A stretch of 6,930 bases of DNA from Desulfobacteraceae bacterium (GTDB lineage: Bacteria > Desulfobacterota > DSM-4660 > Desulfatiglandales > Desulfatiglandaceae): assembly GCA_030642205.1 (NCBI GenBank), contig DAOWOF010000128.1, positions 1 through 6,930 of the forward strand, in the 5' to 3' direction. The notes beneath the pieces were generated by a model. The model had not been told where the DNA came from, ran no database searches, and saw nothing but the letters and a program-made list of their open reading frames with translations. Every line of letters starts with the position of its first letter. Within the stretch, counting starts at the first letter, position 1. This document shows positions 4,497 to 6,930 of the stretch, in pieces. The position numbers and the translations under genes are program-made.

Positions 4497-6930
4497 TTAT
4501 TTGGTTTTAAATTCCATGGGCAATTTAGTGAATCTCCCTAATCCGGTGTCAATCGGATCACCTGGATAACCCAGCGCTTTGAAATTGACATAATCTGTTG
4601 CCCCAATTAATTCTTTCACAGGAAGGTTATCCTTGGCAAGCTTTTTAAAGTTGATGCCTTTTTTCACCATGGATTTATAATCGAACTCCGAATTTTCCTG
4701 ATGGCATTTCCCGCAATCAGTTTTTTTAAAGGCAGAGTGGCAATTTACACAGGAAAGGGCCTGCTCTTTTGGAAGGACTTCATGAGTTAGCGGAAAATGC
4801 ATCAAGGTTTCCACAAATTCATATTCACCGCTGTAGGTTAAATCAGTAGTTTTCATGGCATCCTTGATGGCCTTGTTCCAATCCCAATGAGTAGTATAAC
4901 CGCTCCAAAGTTGGGCCGGCAGTAGAAATTTATTGTGTTTGTCGCTAATTTGTTTTCCACCATGGGGTTTAAACGGATATATTCTGGATGAGGGATCCTT
5001 CTTTTCTCCCATTGGCGTGGTTAATTCAGTTATGCCATTTTCATTGATGGGATCTCCTAAAACATATCGTCTGGCTGTCCCATTATACCATAAGTAATTT
5101 GGTTTACCTGCCTGTTTTTTCACTTTGGTTCCATGGTGATGTTCTGAATGTTCTCCTGCTGTGGACCAGTCCCAATAAATTTCTGTAGGCTTCAATTTGG
5201 AGAAAACAGGGATATGACATGTCTGGCAGGCTACATGTTGTGAGTGTTTATTAAGATGATGAGATACAAGAGTTGTATCCAGATGGGGATTCTCAGTATG
5301 GCAGTATTCACATGAGATATCGCCTTCAGAAACGGAGGACGATACTGTGCGGCCGGATATCATATGGTTTTTGGTCTTATGACAATACTGACATTTAAAA
5401 TTATTGTCCCCTCCCATATGGACATCAAGATCCCGGGTAGGGTCTTCAAGTTCATCTAATGCAGAGCTTAAGGCCCCATGTTTGGTTCCATCTCCATGTC
5501 CACCATAAAAATGACATGTGCCACATTTGGAGCGGTTAGGCCGTCCTACGTTTTCTGCGACAGTCTTTAAATCTACATCTTTGGCTGGCCAGCCAGCATC
5601 AGTTTTCACATACTCATTCCACTCTGTATTATCATGACATACCAGGCAATCAACCCTGGATGTGTCCTTAAAGTCAAAATATTGATCTTTCCACCCATAA
5701 CCAATATGACATCCTGTGCAATCTGACCAGTTGCCATTAATATTCAGACAGAAATTATTAAAGGAATGGTATGATTTCCCCAAATCAATCCTGTCCTCAT
5801 GCCCTATGGTATAGGGAGAAGCCCCCTGCCATTTCCAGTGAGCGGTCTTTATTATTTCATCTCCCTCCTTTTTATGACATGAAAGACAATTCTTTGTAAC
5901 TGCCAGGGCATCGGGATTATCATCTAATTTAACTAATTGTTTGTGGTCTACTACTTTTTTGGCATGACATGACAGGCAATCTGTTGGGGCCCTGTTATCA
6001 AGGCTGCGGGTAATCGGCCCTTTTACCATTGCGCTGTAAGACAAGTTTCCCCTTGCATAGGGAACCTGACTTGATTCCTTGTGACAATTTACACAACGTT
6101 GATGCAATGCTCCTTTTAGGCTGGTTATTTGCAGAAAGCCTGCTTCAAAGGGTTTCTTATGGCATGTTTTGCAATCGGCTGGAATCTGGTCTTGTTCGCG
6201 CAGCTCAGACATCCTAACCTTTTTCCCGTATCGATCTCCATCATTTTTGGGCATTCGGTGATGACAAATGGTGCAATCCTTTAGCACATTGGCATGTTTG
6301 CTATGCATAAAACGCACAGGTTCATAGAGATCTGAGTATTCATTTATTATTGGATCATTTAATATCAAGAGTTTGGGGATATCATTGAGGGCTGATTGCA
6401 TCCCTGCCAAATTTGGCGAAGTTCTTTTTGATGAGCTTGTTTCTTCTGCTTTACAATCATGAACAGACCATGTTCCCAGCAGTAACAAAATGATAAGGGG
6501 CGCGGTTTTTAATATCTTTTTCGGATGTTCGCTAAGGATTGGGAAGATATGAACCATAACGCGATATAAAAACATCAATGCTGAGATCAGGCCTATGGTA
6601 ATAAAAATTTCACCAACTGCTGGAAAGTAGGACTGGATAATATAAGGAGGCCTGTAGCTTACAGTGAAAACATTGATTCGGTTTAAAACAACGCCCAGGA
6701 CAAAGGCCATTGAGGCGAAGAAAAGCCACCGAGGAGATCTGCGAACCTTTTTGAACATAAGCAGTGTAAATGGAAGTATAACACCTAATATGAGTTCCGC
6801 TAAAAAGGCATTAGTCTGGTAGGTGCCATCTAAAAGATAGACATATGTCCCGCGTACAAGCATGTCTCCCAGTTTGACAGCCATGTAGAGACCAATCATG
6901 ATCGGCATTGTTTTTGCCAAAGGGGTAAGC
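4497..6930 (-). CDS. Fusion of NrfD/HmcC-type membrane subunit, tetraheme cytochrome and octaheme tetrathionate-reductase-like cytochrome (5'-partial)
   Basis: The reading frame is open to the window edge, so the N-terminus is missing. Residue numbers here count from the TTG codon at 6920, which is not the start. Residues 1-130 hold four hydrophobic helices (about 5-23, 37-57, 65-83, 100-126) with the NRINV motif, resembling the C-terminal half of NrfD/HybB/HmcC quinone-interacting proteins. A fifth hydrophobic stretch (137-152) after a basic HPKK then leads into a periplasmic cytochrome. Hemes 1-4 (CxxCH at 216, 250, 276, 315) look like a cytochrome c3/c7-type module. From about 323 the protein follows the octaheme tetrathionate reductase family: CxxCH at 345, 401, 425, 466, 510, 537, 565 and 724, an additional one at 736, and the ending KALGYPGDP (781-789). 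There are thirteen heme motifs in total. The expected role is electron exchange between menaquinol and a periplasmic OTR-type site. The substrate is uncertain: tetrathionate, nitrite and hydroxylamine are reduced by known OTRs. An NrfC/HmcB-like iron-sulfur gene would be expected upstream, outside the window. Confidence 0.9.
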   Translation of the reverse strand, partial: LTPLAKTMPIMIGLYMAVKLGDMLVRGTYVYLLDGTYQTNAFLAELILGVILPFTLLMFKKVRRSPRWLFFASMAFVLGVVLNRINVFTVSYRPPYIIQSYFPAVGEIFITIGLISALMFLYRVMVHIFPILSEHPKKILKTAPLIILLLLGTWSVHDCKAEETSSSKRTSPNLAGMQSALNDIPKLLILNDPIINEYSDLYEPVRFMHSKHANVLKDCTICHHRMPKNDGDRYGKKVRMSELREQDQIPADCKTCHKKPFEAGFLQITSLKGALHQRCVNCHKESSQVPYARGNLSYSAMVKGPITRSLDNRAPTDCLSCHAKKVVDHKQLVKLDDNPDALAVTKNCLSCHKKEGDEIIKTAHWKWQGASPYTIGHEDRIDLGKSYHSFNNFCLNINGNWSDCTGCHIGYGWKDQYFDFKDTSRVDCLVCHDNTEWNEYVKTDAGWPAKDVDLKTVAENVGRPNRSKCGTCHFYGGHGDGTKHGALSSALDELEDPTRDLDVHMGGDNNFKCQYCHKTKNHMISGRTVSSSVSEGDISCEYCHTENPHLDTTLVSHHLNKHSQHVACQTCHIPVFSKLKPTEIYWDWSTAGEHSEHHHGTKVKKQAGKPNYLWYNGTARRYVLGDPINENGITELTTPMGEKKDPSSRIYPFKPHGGKQISDKHNKFLLPAQLWSGYTTHWDWNKAIKDAMKTTDLTYSGEYEFVETLMHFPLTHEVLPKEQALSCVNCHSAFKKTDCGKCHQENSEFDYKSMVKKGINFKKLAKDNLPVKELIGATDYVNFKALGYPGDPIDTGLGRFTKLPMEFKTK

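Noticed and set aside
5740..5765. C391 (NNFCLN) as part of another heme-binding motif
   Set aside because: There is no CxxCH around it. Its position matches the non-heme catalytic Cys of OTR enzymes instead.
633..6217. Plus-strand open frames of about 60-100 codons inside the minus-strand genes
   Set aside because: All lie opposite strongly supported coding regions, resemble no family, and lack convincing initiation signals. They are antisense shadows.
6440..6475. Lipoprotein signal (lipobox) at C156
   Set aside because: The residues before the Cys are V-H-D, which do not fit the small/aliphatic lipobox pattern.
6555..6557. In-frame ATG as a separate start for a stand-alone cytochrome
   Set aside because: It lies at the end of the last NrfD helix, has no Shine-Dalgarno sequence, and no stop codon closes the upstream part. 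Internal initiation cannot be excluded but is not supported.
6918..6920. TTG codon as the start of the multiheme gene
   Set aside because: The frame stays open to the window edge with residues (LTPLAKTM) that fit the middle of an NrfD-like protein, and only the C-terminal half of that domain would otherwise be present. The true start lies outside.

Overview
The window reads almost entirely on the minus strand. It looks like a chromosomal segment of an anaerobic, respiratory Gram-negative bacterium. The most likely source is a sulfate- or sulfur-metabolising member of the Desulfobacterota (the former Deltaproteobacteria). This rests on three things: the NrfD/HmcC-type membrane subunit joined to a large multiheme cytochrome, the CoA-disulfide reductase/rhodanese flavoprotein, and the fairly AT-rich intergenic DNA. 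The lineage is inferred from gene content, not from a marker gene.

Region by region, in the direction of transcription (right to left). (1) 6930-4497: the 3' part of a very large gene whose 5' end lies outside the window. It encodes the last membrane helices of an NrfD/HybB/HmcC-like quinone-interacting protein. An extra hydrophobic segment follows, then a four-heme cytochrome c3/c7-like module, then a complete octaheme tetrathionate-reductase-like (OTR) module. Thirteen CxxCH motifs are visible. (2) 4320-2623: a CoA-disulfide/polysulfide reductase-type flavoprotein fused to a rhodanese domain. It has a good ribosome-binding site, a palindrome in its leader and an intrinsic terminator downstream. 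(3) 2435-1005: a single-polypeptide fusion of endonuclease III (Nth) and an ExoA/ExoIII-type AP endonuclease. (4) 865-419: a free-standing NFACT-R (DUF814) domain protein related to the C-terminus of RqcH. (5) 185-3: tRNA-Lys(UUU) followed by tRNA-Glu(UUC), both with encoded CCA, behind a near-consensus sigma-70 promoter.

How the genes may work together. The membrane/cytochrome fusion looks like a one-piece quinol-to-periplasm electron conduit ending in an OTR-type catalytic heme with its special residues intact. The neighbouring flavoprotein-rhodanese handles sulfane sulfur in the cytoplasm. A sulfur-oxyanion or polysulfide role for the pair is plausible but not proven; nitrogen substrates (nitrite, hydroxylamine) are also possible for OTR-family enzymes. 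The nth-exoA fusion joins two consecutive base-excision-repair steps. The most unusual features are the two fusions: the NrfD/tetraheme/OTR chain and Nth-ExoA.
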